Source: an uncultured Thermomicrobia bacterium (GTDB taxonomy: Bacteria > Chloroflexota > Chloroflexia > Thermomicrobiales > JALYUS01). Taken from it: 64,000 nt of DNA. Location: the NCBI GenBank assembly GCA_937968015.1, contig CALBSO010000058.1:1-64000 (forward strand). The letters run 5' to 3'. Positions 51,306 through 59,043 of this stretch are shown here, piece after piece. The position numbers were made by a program, and so were the translations under genes. The notes beneath the pieces are model-generated. The model worked only from the letters and a program-made list of their open reading frames with translations, was not told where the DNA came from and made no database searches. Numbering within the stretch: position 1 is the first letter of the stretch; every line of letters begins with the position of its first letter.

Positions 51306-52190
51306 TTATCCCGTCGTGTCCAGCCCGCTCACGTCCAGCCGCGCGAGGGGTGCGGTTTTCCCGGCTCGCCGCTCCTGCATCGCTTCCAGTTCGTGCAGCG
51401 TCTGCACCATCTGGCGGTGCAGGTGCGCCTCGTAGCGCATCACCCGGTCCAAATCCGGCCCTTCCAGCAGGATGCGCTCGCGTCGGAAGCGATCGGTCTG
51501 CCGCTCCCACAGTCTCGCGGTTACACCCGCGCGGATCATCGTGCGCGTACTTGTGTATACGCACGACGCGAGCAGGTCTTCCACCGTCCGCTCACAGGAT
51601 TGGGCGAGCGCATCAAGGCACCCACGCACCATGCCCGCCGTCCACCGCTTCACATCCTCAATTGTCACACCTGCGGGCAACACCGAAACGGGATAGTCGA
51701 ACTCTTCCTCGTCAATGTCCGCTTCGTTGCTCACGAGGTAGATGATAGTTTGTGCGGCATCTTTCGGAACGGTGCGGTCGTCGGGGATACGCTTGATGCG
51801 TTCAATCAACTTCAAATCATGCGCCGCGTCATCAACATGACCTTTCACCGATTCGAGCGTCTTGCCGTAATCAGTCGTCTCGTATTCGTCGCTCGAATAC
51901 TTCCAGCGATTCGCTACGGACTCGTCAATCTCTTCCTGCGAGATATGCACCGCCTCTATCTCGTAGCGCGCCACGCGCCCCAATCGCCAAAGTAGTAGCG
52001 CGATGCGTTCCGCGAGGGCCGTTTCCATCGCGCCCACGGGTGCGAGCGCGCCCACGACCTCGCCCCGGTGTCCTTCCCACACGCTCGCCTCCTCTCCGGG
52101 GATGACTGGCACCAACGCGCGCAATCCGTGCGCCGTCGCGTTCATTCTTGTGATCGCCTTGCCCTGATCGGTCTTCGGCCCGCCGCTCAT
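51306..52190 (-). CDS. Hypothetical element protein (MSGGPKT-start)
   Basis: A 294-aa, mostly helical, charged protein. MSGGPKTDQGKAITRMNATAHGLRA resembles the N-terminus of uncharacterised proteins common in mobile elements (SPRT-x-x-GKA-x-x-x-NA-x-x-HGL). No catalytic motif or membrane segment is seen. ATG 52190 follows AAAGGAG. It is separated from the DUF3987-type gene by a large stem-loop. Confidence 0.7.
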   Translation of the reverse strand: MSGGPKTDQGKAITRMNATAHGLRALVPVIPGEEASVWEGHRGEVVGALAPVGAMETALAERIALLLWRLGRVARYEIEAVHISQEEIDESVANRWKYSSDEYETTDYGKTLESVKGHVDDAAHDLKLIERIKRIPDDRTVPKDAAQTIIYLVSNEADIDEEEFDYPVSVLPAGVTIEDVKRWTAGMVRGCLDALAQSCERTVEDLLASCVYTSTRTMIRAGVTARLWERQTDRFRRERILLEGPDLDRVMRYEAHLHRQMVQTLHELEAMQERRAGKTAPLARLDVSGLDTTG

Positions 52191-52267
52191 CTTCCTGGCT
52201 CCTTTCAACGCACGCATATCCCACGACTACACCGGCTGCTGTTGTCAGGCATTGACATGGTGGGCCA

Positions 52268-52342
52268 CGACGAAAGAAACGAAAGAAACGGGAAAAGTGG
52301 GGGAGGAACGGCCTTTCTTCGTTTTCTTCGTTTCTTTCGTCG
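52268..52342. repeat. Long inverted repeat after the DUF3987-type gene
   Basis: CGACGAAAGAAACGAA (52268-52283) and its exact reverse complement (52327-52342), 43 bases apart. It starts 5 bases past the stop codon of the DUF3987-type gene. Both arms are built of GAAAGAAAC-like purine runs; the GAAAGAAAC unit is repeated again inside. It may be a transcription terminator or mRNA stabiliser. Confidence 0.55.
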
Positions 52343-52346
52343 GTGT

Positions 52347-53810
52347 TCACAGAGCGAACCACCGCTCGCTTGGCCTTCCTTTGCCGCCTTCCGGTGCTTG
52401 CGACTCGCACCGGGCCAATCGTGCCCCATCGAGCGCGGCGAGCACCTGCCCGATGCGCGCCGCACTGCGGTTGTTGCTGAATAACTGGCTGATCTCGGTG
52501 CGACTCATGCCCGCCGCGCCCGCCGCACGCAAGGCACGCAACACCTCATCGCCCTCCGGGTCTCCGAGACTGTCCCCGAAAATCCATCGCACCGACGCCG
52601 CCGCGTGTCCCCACACGGCGAGGGCGGCGCGAAGGTGTGGCTCCCCCACTTCCTCACATTCGTCCAAGAGGGCATAGATCATGCTCAATCGAATACAGAT
52701 CGGCGCGGCGCGGGCGAGCATCGCTCCGACCATCCCCGGCACGTCTGCGCGCAATGCCGGGTACATCTCATGCCAGAGGGCGCGCGCGGCTTCATTGCGC
52801 TTCATTCGCCCAACCGCGCGCGCACGCGTGATCGCCTCGTACAAGCGCGGGATGAATGGCGCGAGGTGAACATCCCCGCCGCCGTCCGGGAGCAACTTCG
52901 AGTTGCGTACGGCAATCCAGAGAATCCGGTTCCCCATGCCGTTGGCTGCTTCGGTGCGGTCGAAATAGCGCGTGAGTTCGTCGCGCGTGATGTGACCGAT
53001 GAGCGAGATGTGCGCGCCGGTTGCCCGCGCGGGCGTGTTCTTCGTCATGCTGCTGAGGGTGCGACCATCCCAGCCGTTGCGAAGGAGCGGTGACAGGGCA
53101 TTCCCTTCGCGCTGGAACTGCTTCAACACGCTCGCGAACTCGTTTTCTACCACCATGAGCCGCTTATCGGTGATGCCGGGGTCGGTGATGACATATTTCC
53201 CCTCGCCGGTCTTCCTGTCGGTCTCCCATGTTTGCACTTCGTCGCGGACGCGCCACAGCATGCCTTCGGCACTCGACAAGCCGCCCTCGATACAGGTGCG
53301 TACCCATTGCTCGTCTATTGCCTCGAACGGCTGCTGCGCGCGCCCATAGGCTGTGCCTTTGCGAGAACCGGCACTGTTCCCCACGGTCGCGACAAAGAGA
53401 TTCAGATGGTGGCGGTCGTTCTCAATAGTGAAGTATGGGCCGGTGCCGATGCAGTTCCCAGCAAGTGCGAGGAACTGCACGAGCACCGCCACGGGGTCTG
53501 CTTCAGTCTGCGGCTCGATGGCACGCACGATCTCCCCTGCTAATCCGTGGTACGCATCGTCATTGATGGTAGGCCACGGCATGACGGGTGGTATCCACGT
53601 TTCCCGCGCCGATACCGGCGCGGGGGAAGGATGATGCGCGTTCGGCGGTGGCGCGAGCGCGGACAGGTCGCCGGGGTAGAGCGCAAGGGCGGCGGTGAGG
53701 CCATTCGGCACCTTCACACCGGGCGGCGTATCCAGCACCACTTTCCCCGCCTCACGATGGGCAACCGTGCGATGCTCATGCAGCCACGCGAGGGCGTCGT
53801 CAAGATGCAT
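52347..53810 (-). CDS. DUF3987-type P-loop protein, possible replication helicase/primase-associated
   Basis: A 487-aa protein. Central region: VGNSAGSRKGTAYGRAQ is the Walker A-like motif of DUF3987 proteins (G-x-S-x-x-x-RKGT), then LMVVENEFASVLKQFQREGNALSPLLRNGWDG and HISLIGHITRDELTRYF, all typical of the family. The C-terminus (about 440-487) is a winged-helix-like segment, MSRTEISQLFSNNRSAARIGQVLAAL. Such proteins occur in prophages, plasmids and islands, usually in replication modules. The start overlaps the preceding gene by one base (TAATG). Confidence 0.82.
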   Translation of the reverse strand: MHLDDALAWLHEHRTVAHREAGKVVLDTPPGVKVPNGLTAALALYPGDLSALAPPPNAHHPSPAPVSARETWIPPVMPWPTINDDAYHGLAGEIVRAIEPQTEADPVAVLVQFLALAGNCIGTGPYFTIENDRHHLNLFVATVGNSAGSRKGTAYGRAQQPFEAIDEQWVRTCIEGGLSSAEGMLWRVRDEVQTWETDRKTGEGKYVITDPGITDKRLMVVENEFASVLKQFQREGNALSPLLRNGWDGRTLSSMTKNTPARATGAHISLIGHITRDELTRYFDRTEAANGMGNRILWIAVRNSKLLPDGGGDVHLAPFIPRLYEAITRARAVGRMKRNEAARALWHEMYPALRADVPGMVGAMLARAAPICIRLSMIYALLDECEEVGEPHLRAALAVWGHAAASVRWIFGDSLGDPEGDEVLRALRAAGAAGMSRTEISQLFSNNRSAARIGQVLAALDGARLARCESQAPEGGKGRPSERWFAL

Positions 53811-54085
53811 TATCGCCGCCCCCATTTCTGCGTGTAGGCGAGCGTGGTGAGGCGTTCCCGCACCTGCTCGATGCGTTCTTCGAGCCACATCCGGTTGCGT
53901 GTGTCGGTCTCATAGTCGAGACGCAACTGCACGCGGCGTCCCTCGCGGCGAAGGGCGGGCGTATCCATTTCCGCGAGGTCAAGGTGATAGGCGCGATACC
54001 AACCGGCGTCATCGTAGTATGGGCGAGGCATCGGATAGAGCCGCGCCAGATATGACGCGGGAAAGGTATCGGGGCGTGTCTTCAT
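53810..54085 (-). CDS. Small helical protein of unknown function
   Basis: A 91-aa protein starting MKTRPDTFPASYLARLYPMPRPYYDDAGWY, followed by a helical, Arg/Glu-rich half with LRREGRRVQLRLDYE and RIEQVRERLTTLAY. ATG 54085 has no clear Shine-Dalgarno; the longer frame to 54193 includes a hairpin and an unlikely composition. Coupling to the DUF3987-type gene (TAATG) suggests a shared function. Confidence 0.55.
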   Translation of the reverse strand: MKTRPDTFPASYLARLYPMPRPYYDDAGWYRAYHLDLAEMDTPALRREGRRVQLRLDYETDTRNRMWLEERIEQVRERLTTLAYTQKWGRR

Positions 54086-54153
54086 GGGGCGAGCCTTCGT
54101 GCGGCAACGCGCCGGGGATGCTACACTGCGGGTGCCTACCAAAGCACGCCGCG

Positions 54154-54173
54154 CCCCGGCCCGATTGCCGGGG
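54154..54173. terminator. Hairpin directly after the HTH gene
   Basis: CCCCGGC/GCCGGGG with a 6-nt loop begins one base after the TAA of the HTH gene (minus strand). There is no T-run, so termination efficiency is uncertain. Confidence 0.45.
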
Positions 54174-54461
54174 TTAGCGGTCATGCGTTCCATCGTCGTG
54201 CGCCCGTACCTCGTTGCGGGCGAGGTAATCGAGCAGGGCGCGGCGCGGCACGCGCACGCTTCGCCCCAAGCGGATGTGAGGCAGGGTGCCGTTCTCGATC
54301 AGGCGGTAGGCTTGGGTGCGCGAGATGTTGAGGAATGTCGCCACTTCGGGGGCGCGGAGATATGCCGCGTGTTCCCCGGCGACGTGGGCCGTAAGCGGCG
54401 CGAGCATCGCCGTAAACAGCGAGGAAACAGAGAAAAAGAGCAGCAGCGCGAACGCTGGCAT
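54174..54461 (-). CDS. HTH (excisionase family) protein with hydrophobic N-terminus
   Basis: A 95-aa protein. The C-terminal part YLRAPEVATFLNISRTQAYRLIENGTLPHIRLGRSVRV followed by RRALLDYLA is a standard HTH_17/Xis domain. Residues 1-25 (FALLLFFSVSSLFTAML) are hydrophobic, unusual for such proteins. ATG 54461 has GGGAGG 6 nt upstream and fixes this start, but ATG 54407 would give a plain HTH protein. Likely roles are excision directionality or element regulation. Confidence 0.78.
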   Translation of the reverse strand: MPAFALLLFFSVSSLFTAMLAPLTAHVAGEHAAYLRAPEVATFLNISRTQAYRLIENGTLPHIRLGRSVRVPRRALLDYLARNEVRAHDDGTHDR

Positions 54462-54650
54462 AACGAACCTCCCATGCGAAAGACCAAACACATTCCCCGT
54501 GGAGGAAATGCATCCTGTGTCACGCTGGGCTATCTCCCGCTTCCCCTCGCCAATGGGGAGCGGGGCGGCTCGGTGTATGTCCGGCGTCCGCTTCAGATTA
54601 GATTGTGGTTGCTATTGTGACGCCTCCCTGCTGCCAATCCATCGAGACGA

Positions 54651-55280
54651 CTACTGTAGTGATCTGCACTCCGTTGGGTGCGCTTCCTGCGTCACCTCGA
54701 TGCGAATTGTGCTCGGCTCCCCCCGTTCGTGCTTCACGAATTCACGAAGCACATACTTCGTCGGGTCGGCATGGGCAATTGTTTCAGCCCGCGCCGCGTT
54801 CGGGTCGAGCAGGTTGTGTTCTTTGCAGCGGTAACACCGCACAACGGCGGAATGGCGAGTATCGAGGATTCGTCCGTGTTGCCCATCCCCCCACGAATCG
54901 CGCAACCCGTTCACAATGGTTCGCAGCCACTCAACAGGGAAATCGGGGCTGCTCATTTGACACTGCGCGAACGCTTCATCATCGCCCCGTGCGGCGGCGG
55001 CCCACATATTGAGCGGGCGACGTGGTGGACGCTTCCAGACATAAATTCTGCCTGCGTTCGGCGCGTAGCCCGGACGCAACTCGAAATATTTGAGATAATC
55101 TACGCGGTCAAGGTCGGTATGCCCGCAATCAGTGATGTGCATGACCGTGGCGAGAGGCTTGCCGCAAGCAACGCATGCGAACTCGTACAGAGCCTTCATC
55201 GCCCCCGACAGTTCCCATGTAGGAATGTGTAGGAGGGCGTCAACGTCCAAGAGGTTGATGATCGCCTTGCGAACCTTCAT
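54651..55280 (-). CDS. Unknown protein with paired Cys motifs
   Basis: A 209-aa protein with CVACG near residue 36 and CYRCKEHNLL near residue 146, both possible zinc-ribbon halves. MKVRKAIINLLDVDALLHIP starts it. The KYVLREFVKHERGEP stretch is charged. ATG 55280 overlaps the stop of the upstream gene (ATGA), so the two are coupled. No family is recognised. Confidence 0.65.
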   Translation of the reverse strand: MKVRKAIINLLDVDALLHIPTWELSGAMKALYEFACVACGKPLATVMHITDCGHTDLDRVDYLKYFELRPGYAPNAGRIYVWKRPPRRPLNMWAAAARGDDEAFAQCQMSSPDFPVEWLRTIVNGLRDSWGDGQHGRILDTRHSAVVRCYRCKEHNLLDPNAARAETIAHADPTKYVLREFVKHERGEPSTIRIEVTQEAHPTECRSLQ

Positions 55281-55774
55281 ATCCCCACTTCTCCGGTGCG
55301 CGGATTCCGCCAGATATTGAACGGTGGGATGACATTGCGGCGAGGGCAACGTGGGCATTGCACGACGATAGGTAATTTCGATACATCGAGGGCAACCCCG
55401 CTCGCCTCAGAAGGTAGTACGACACTCGGCTGCACTCCCGGTTCGTCGTCTATAACTATTCCCGGCAATCGCCGTGGCGCACGATTTCGCACGAATGTAC
55501 CTGCCGCATTCCTGCGGAAGCCGGATCGAAGCACAACCGCGCCGTGATCGAGGAAAGGGCCACCATCGGCAGCGAAGAGCGCGTCCGCGAAACACGAACC
55601 GAACTCATAGCCGCAACCGCAGCAAATGAGCGCGTGACGCATCTCGCAGCGTTGGCCCTGCTCGCCCTGCGCGACGATCTCTTTGTTTTGGAACAGTATC
55701 CGCCCATCCATACTTGCCCCCTGTCCCTCATGTTCGCAGTGTACGTTCCGTTCACATAACGCGCAAATACTCAT
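55277..55774 (-). CDS. Cys-rich unknown protein at the right end of the element
   Basis: A 165-aa protein with many cysteines in pairs: CALC and C-x-H near residues 4-13, then CEMRH, CCGCGYEFGSC (43-61) and CPRCPRRN near residue 140, suggesting two or more zinc ribbons. The start is ambiguous: ATG 55774 keeps the first Cys cluster but lacks a Shine-Dalgarno, while ATG 55711 follows a G-rich stretch. Function unknown. Confidence 0.55.
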   Translation of the reverse strand: MSICALCERNVHCEHEGQGASMDGRILFQNKEIVAQGEQGQRCEMRHALICCGCGYEFGSCFADALFAADGGPFLDHGAVVLRSGFRRNAAGTFVRNRAPRRLPGIVIDDEPGVQPSVVLPSEASGVALDVSKLPIVVQCPRCPRRNVIPPFNIWRNPRTGEVGI

Positions 55775-55816
55775 TCGTCAGTGGGTTCGTCGTCCCATAC
55801 GTCCGCGCGGCAACTA

Positions 55817-55839
55817 CTGCACCGATTACTGTACCGATT
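55817..55839 (+). repeat. Right integrase arm-site repeats
   Basis: CTGCACCGATT (55817-55827) and CTGTACCGATT (55829-55839), 12-bp periodicity, same orientation as the left pair at 41171-41193. The following ACCTCGATGCG also parallels the left end. The stretch 55840-55955 up to attR holds a TATAGCAA copy (55901-55908) also found beside attL and outside attR. Confidence 0.65.
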
Positions 55840-55955
55840 CGTACCTCGATGCGTTCGCTGTGGCTGGCAAAGGGCGTTCCCGCCAAAGCCGAATTTCCTG
55901 TTATAGCAAGCAATATGAGGGACAACGCGCACGGATGGCACAACGATCTAGTCTT

Positions 55956-56002
55956 CTCTTAATCAGCGGGTTACAGGTTCAAGTCCTGTGCGGCTCACCA
56001 CT
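55956..56002 (+). repeat. attR core (47 bp)
   Basis: Second exact copy of the tRNA-Lys 3' segment. Only the anticodon loop onward is present, so it is not a functional tRNA gene; it marks the right end of the element. Confidence 0.93.
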
Positions 56003-56026
56003 TAATCCTCTTATATAGCAATGAAT

Positions 56027-56060
56027 ATGGGTCGGTGTCGTACATCTGACACCGGCCCAT
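56027..56060 (+). terminator. Native tRNA-Lys terminator displaced by the element
   Basis: A 13-bp stem (one G-U pair) ATGGGTCGGTGTC/GACACCGGCCCAT with an 8-nt loop, 26 bases after the CCA of the attR copy. This is the spacing expected for the original tRNA terminator. Confidence 0.65.
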
Positions 56061-56171
56061 TTCTCGTCTCCCTAGTCACCGCCCTATTTGCTTGTCGCAC
56101 TCGCGCCCTGTACCAGCATCAGCGAAGGTAGGGGCGTTCCGCATCGCCTCTCCGTCGCAAACTCCGCTCGT

Positions 56172-56201
56172 TTGGACGGACGGCGCGCCATTCGCTATAC
56201 T
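56172..56201 (+). promoter_or_regulatory. Promoter of the PHP-glycosyltransferase-phosphatidyltransferase operon
   Basis: TTGGAC (56172-56177), 18 bp, TATACT (56196-56201), 34 bases before the GTG start. Confidence 0.6.
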
Positions 56202-56234
56202 GCGCGTGTGAGCAGACGAGCGTGGGAGTGTGGC

Positions 56235-57113
56235 GTGAGAGATCGTGATCGCGCGAAGGACATCGCATCGCCGCCCGCGCCGGTGCGGGGCCGGGCGGAT
56301 GTGCATCTGCATACCGATGCGGTAGACGGCCTGCAAAGCGTCGCGGAACTGCTCGATTACGCCGAACAGCAGACGGACCTCGATCTTGTCGCCATCACCG
56401 ACCACGATGAAATCCGGGGGGCGCTCGATGCCCGCGCCCTCGCCGAACTGCGGCAGGGCCGCGTGCGCGTCATCACCGGCACGGAAGTGACGACGCGGCA
56501 CGGCCACCTGCTCGCCCTCTTCGTGGACCGGACATTCCCGATGCTCAAGCCGATAGATGCGACGCTGGCGGCGATCCACGCGGTGGGCGGTATCGCCATC
56601 GTGCCGCATCCGATGTCGTGGCTGACGACCAGCATCGGCGAGCGGACGCTCCGCCGTATCCATGCCCTCGGCGCCGAAGGTCGCAAGCGGGGCGTCTTCT
56701 TCGACGCGATTGAGATGCTGAACCCCAGTGTCGCGGGGCGGGTCGCCTGTCGCCGCGCCTACGACCTGAACCGCGCACTGTTGCATCTGCCGGTGATGGC
56801 GGGAAGCGACGCCCACGCGAGCAACCTAATCGGATCGGCCTACACGACCTTTCCGGGCCGAACGGCCGAGGAGTTGCGTGCCGCATTCGTCGCTCACACG
56901 ACCCGTGCGCACGGCCGGTTCTGGACATTCTCCGAGCACCGCGAAATCGCCGGGACGAGCCTGTACCGGGCGTGGGTGCTCGTCCCGGCGCGCAAAGCGC
57001 GGCAGGTGTTCGGGAAAGTCGGCAGTCAGCGCTCGGCAGTCGTCGGTCAGCGCTCCGCACTTGGCCCTCCGTCCTCCGTCCTCCGTCCTGAGCCTCCCAC
57101 AGGAGGCGACTGA
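56235..57113 (+). CDS. PHP-domain phosphoesterase
   Basis: A 292-aa metal-dependent phosphoesterase with the four PHP motifs: ADVHLHTD, AITDHDE, GTEVTTRHGHLLAL, VPHPM and the C-terminal AGSDAHASN. Proteins of this size act on phosphate esters or nucleotides such as 3',5'-nucleoside bisphosphate; the substrate here is unknown. GTG 56235 has GGGAG 7 nt upstream and fits the promoter. The last 35 residues come from repeat DNA (CCTCCGT tandem units near 57066-57090 and the AGTCGGCAGTC repeat), so the tail is probably not functional. The stop overlaps the next ATG by one base. Confidence 0.87.
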   Translation: MRDRDRAKDIASPPAPVRGRADVHLHTDAVDGLQSVAELLDYAEQQTDLDLVAITDHDEIRGALDARALAELRQGRVRVITGTEVTTRHGHLLALFVDRTFPMLKPIDATLAAIHAVGGIAIVPHPMSWLTTSIGERTLRRIHALGAEGRKRGVFFDAIEMLNPSVAGRVACRRAYDLNRALLHLPVMAGSDAHASNLIGSAYTTFPGRTAEELRAAFVAHTTRAHGRFWTFSEHREIAGTSLYRAWVLVPARKARQVFGKVGSQRSAVVGQRSALGPPSSVLRPEPPTGGD

Positions 57114-58273
57114 TGAAGGTCGCGCTCGTTTCGCCGTATGATGTCCGCTATCCGGGCGGCGTCGCCGATCATATCAAGCATCTCTCCGATGTGCTGCGGA
57201 GGATGGGCCACCAGGTCACGGTGATCGCTCCCGCCGGCACCGGCAACGATGAGGACTTCGTCGTCGGGCAGGATTTCTACGGCATTGGCCGCGCCGTGAA
57301 GTTCCCCGCGAATGGCTCCTCGGCGTGGATCACGCTGCAACCCTTCGCGCTTACCCGCCCGGTCAAGGAGGTGCTGCGCTCCGAGCAATTCGATATCATC
57401 CATCTCCACGAACCGCTGATGCCGAATCTGCCCCATGTCGTCCTGCGCCATTCGACGAGCATCAATGTCGGCACGTTCCACGCCTTCAGCGAGTCCAATA
57501 TGGGCTACGCGACGTTCCGCCCCTACCTGCGTCGGGATTTCCGGCTGCTGCATGGGCGCATCGCCGTGTCGGACGCGGCGCGGGCATACGTGCAGAGTTA
57601 TTTCCCCGGCCGGGTCGTCGTCATCCCGAACGGCATCGAACCGGAGCGCTTCGGCCCGCATGTCGAGCCATTCACGCGATACCGGGATGGCCGACCGACG
57701 ATCCTCTTTGTCGGCCGCTACAATGACGCGCGCAAAGGGTTCAAGTATCTGACGCGGGCGATTGCCCTTGTCCGCAAGCAGTTTCCCGATATCCGTCTGC
57801 TCGTCGTTGGCCGGGGGCAGCCGAAGCGGTACCTCCGGTTCATCGAAAGTCACGGTATCCAGCGCAATGTCGAGTTTATCGGCTTCGTCAGGAGCGACGA
57901 ATTGCCACGCTATTACGCGAGTGCCGACCTCTTTTGCTCGCCGGCGACCGGGCGCGAGTCGTTCGGCCTCGTCGTGATGGAGGCGATGGCCTCGGGGACT
58001 GCGGTGGTCACGACGGCGATCTCCGGTCATCAGGGTATCCTCACGAACGGCGTCGAGGGGTTGATGGTGGAACCGGAGTCCGCCCAGGCGCTGGCAATGG
58101 CGATCGTACGATTGCTGTCGGATCGCGCGCTCGCCCGGGTGATGGGCGCGGCCGGTCGCGCCACTGCCCTGCGCTACTCATGGGATGAAGTAGGGAAGCA
58201 GGTCGTGGAGCAATACCAGCAGGCCGGGAAGATGCAACAGCGTGTGGCATCATTGAGTGTCGCGCTGCGATGA
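57113..58273 (+). CDS. GT4 glycosyltransferase, PimA-like
   Basis: A 386-aa GT-B enzyme with the N-terminal GGVADHIKHLSDVLRRMGH signature of phosphatidylinositol mannosyltransferases, DIIHLHEPLMPNLP, IPNGIEPERF, LFVGRYNDARKGFKYL and the EX7E donor site in RESFGLVVMEAMASG. In actinobacteria PimA adds mannose to phosphatidylinositol, and its gene sits by a CDP-alcohol phosphatidyltransferase, as here. The acceptor in this organism is inferred to be a phosphatidyl-lipid. Confidence 0.87.
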   Translation: MKVALVSPYDVRYPGGVADHIKHLSDVLRRMGHQVTVIAPAGTGNDEDFVVGQDFYGIGRAVKFPANGSSAWITLQPFALTRPVKEVLRSEQFDIIHLHEPLMPNLPHVVLRHSTSINVGTFHAFSESNMGYATFRPYLRRDFRLLHGRIAVSDAARAYVQSYFPGRVVVIPNGIEPERFGPHVEPFTRYRDGRPTILFVGRYNDARKGFKYLTRAIALVRKQFPDIRLLVVGRGQPKRYLRFIESHGIQRNVEFIGFVRSDELPRYYASADLFCSPATGRESFGLVVMEAMASGTAVVTTAISGHQGILTNGVEGLMVEPESAQALAMAIVRLLSDRALARVMGAAGRATALRYSWDEVGKQVVEQYQQAGKMQQRVASLSVALR

Positions 58274-58899
58274 TTTCCAACCTCGTCAAGGACAGCGTCC
58301 GGACGCGCATGGATCGGGTGGGTAGGGTGCTGGCGCGCACCGGACTCACGCCCGATTTGGCCAGCCTGCTCGGTCTGGTGGTGAATGGTGCGGTCGCTGC
58401 GGTGCTCGCGACGGGCCGCTTCGGCCTCGGTGGCTTGCTCCTCCTGATCGCCGCGCCACTCGACATGATTGACGGCGCGCTCGCGCGGGCGACGGGCAAA
58501 AGCTCGACGTACGGCGCGTTCCTCGACTCGAATCTCGACCGCTACTCCGAGGTGATCCTGTTTTTTGGCCTCCTCTGGCATGCGCAGCATGATCCAACGC
58601 ACGCAACGACGCGCACGCTGCTGCTGTTTGGCTGCGCGACCGGCTCACTCCTCGTCTCGTACGCGCGCGCGCGTGCGGAATCGCTCGGATTCGATAACGA
58701 AGTCGGCATCCTCGCCCGACCGGAACGCGTCGTGGGTCTCGGTGCATTCCTGCTCTTCGGCTGGACCGATGTCATCTTCTGGCTGCTTGCGGCCCTCACC
58801 TATGTCACGGCGGTGCAACGCCTCGTGCATGTCTGGTTGCGGTGGCGTCGGCAGCGCCCACATGCGGAGTCGGCGACCCCCGCGGCCATCCCTGACTGA
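58270..58899 (+). CDS. CDP-alcohol phosphatidyltransferase
   Basis: A 209-aa integral membrane enzyme with the complete motif D-x2-DG-x2-AR-x8-G-x3-D-x3-D in DMIDGALARATGKSSTYGAF LDSNLD and several hydrophobic helices. It transfers a phosphatidyl group from CDP-diacylglycerol to an alcohol such as inositol phosphate or glycerol phosphate. Its ATGA overlap with the PimA-like gene suggests phosphatidylinositol-phosphate-type synthesis rather than PgsA, but this is inference. Confidence 0.88.
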   Translation: MISNLVKDSVRTRMDRVGRVLARTGLTPDLASLLGLVVNGAVAAVLATGRFGLGGLLLLIAAPLDMIDGALARATGKSSTYGAFLDSNLDRYSEVILFFGLLWHAQHDPTHATTRTLLLFGCATGSLLVSYARARAESLGFDNEVGILARPERVVGLGAFLLFGWTDVIFWLLAALTYVTAVQRLVHVWLRWRRQRPHAESATPAAIPD

Positions 58900-59008
58900 G
58901 AGCCGCATCGCCAGGCCACGAAAACCACACAATAGACAACCGAAAAGAGCGGATGGGAGGGTAAATATGCTCTTAAACTCTGTTTTGGGCATAGATCTCT
59001 TTTAAATC
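58900..59008. other. AT-rich intergenic stretch
   Basis: The bases around 58965-59060 are clearly more AT-rich than the surroundings. No open frame or RNA structure is recognised before the promoter at 59009. The composition change may mark inserted or phage-derived DNA. Confidence 0.4.
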
Positions 59009-59037
59009 TTGAAAATAATAATATCTGAATCTGTAAT
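59009..59037 (+). promoter_or_regulatory. Promoter-like sequence for a candidate RNA
   Basis: TTGAAA (59009-59014), 17 bp, TGTAAT (59032-59037). RNA would start near 59044. Confidence 0.45.
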
Positions 59038-59043
59038 TATTAT

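Noticed and set aside
51112..51564. N-terminal extension of the MGGYGS protein
   Set aside because: The extra 151 codons have Arg/Ala/Pro-rich, low-complexity composition, and the MGGYGS motif marks the family start.
53811..53888. N-terminal extension of the DUF3987-type protein
   Set aside because: It would overlap the preceding gene by 79 bases, while ATG 53810 gives a TAATG junction.
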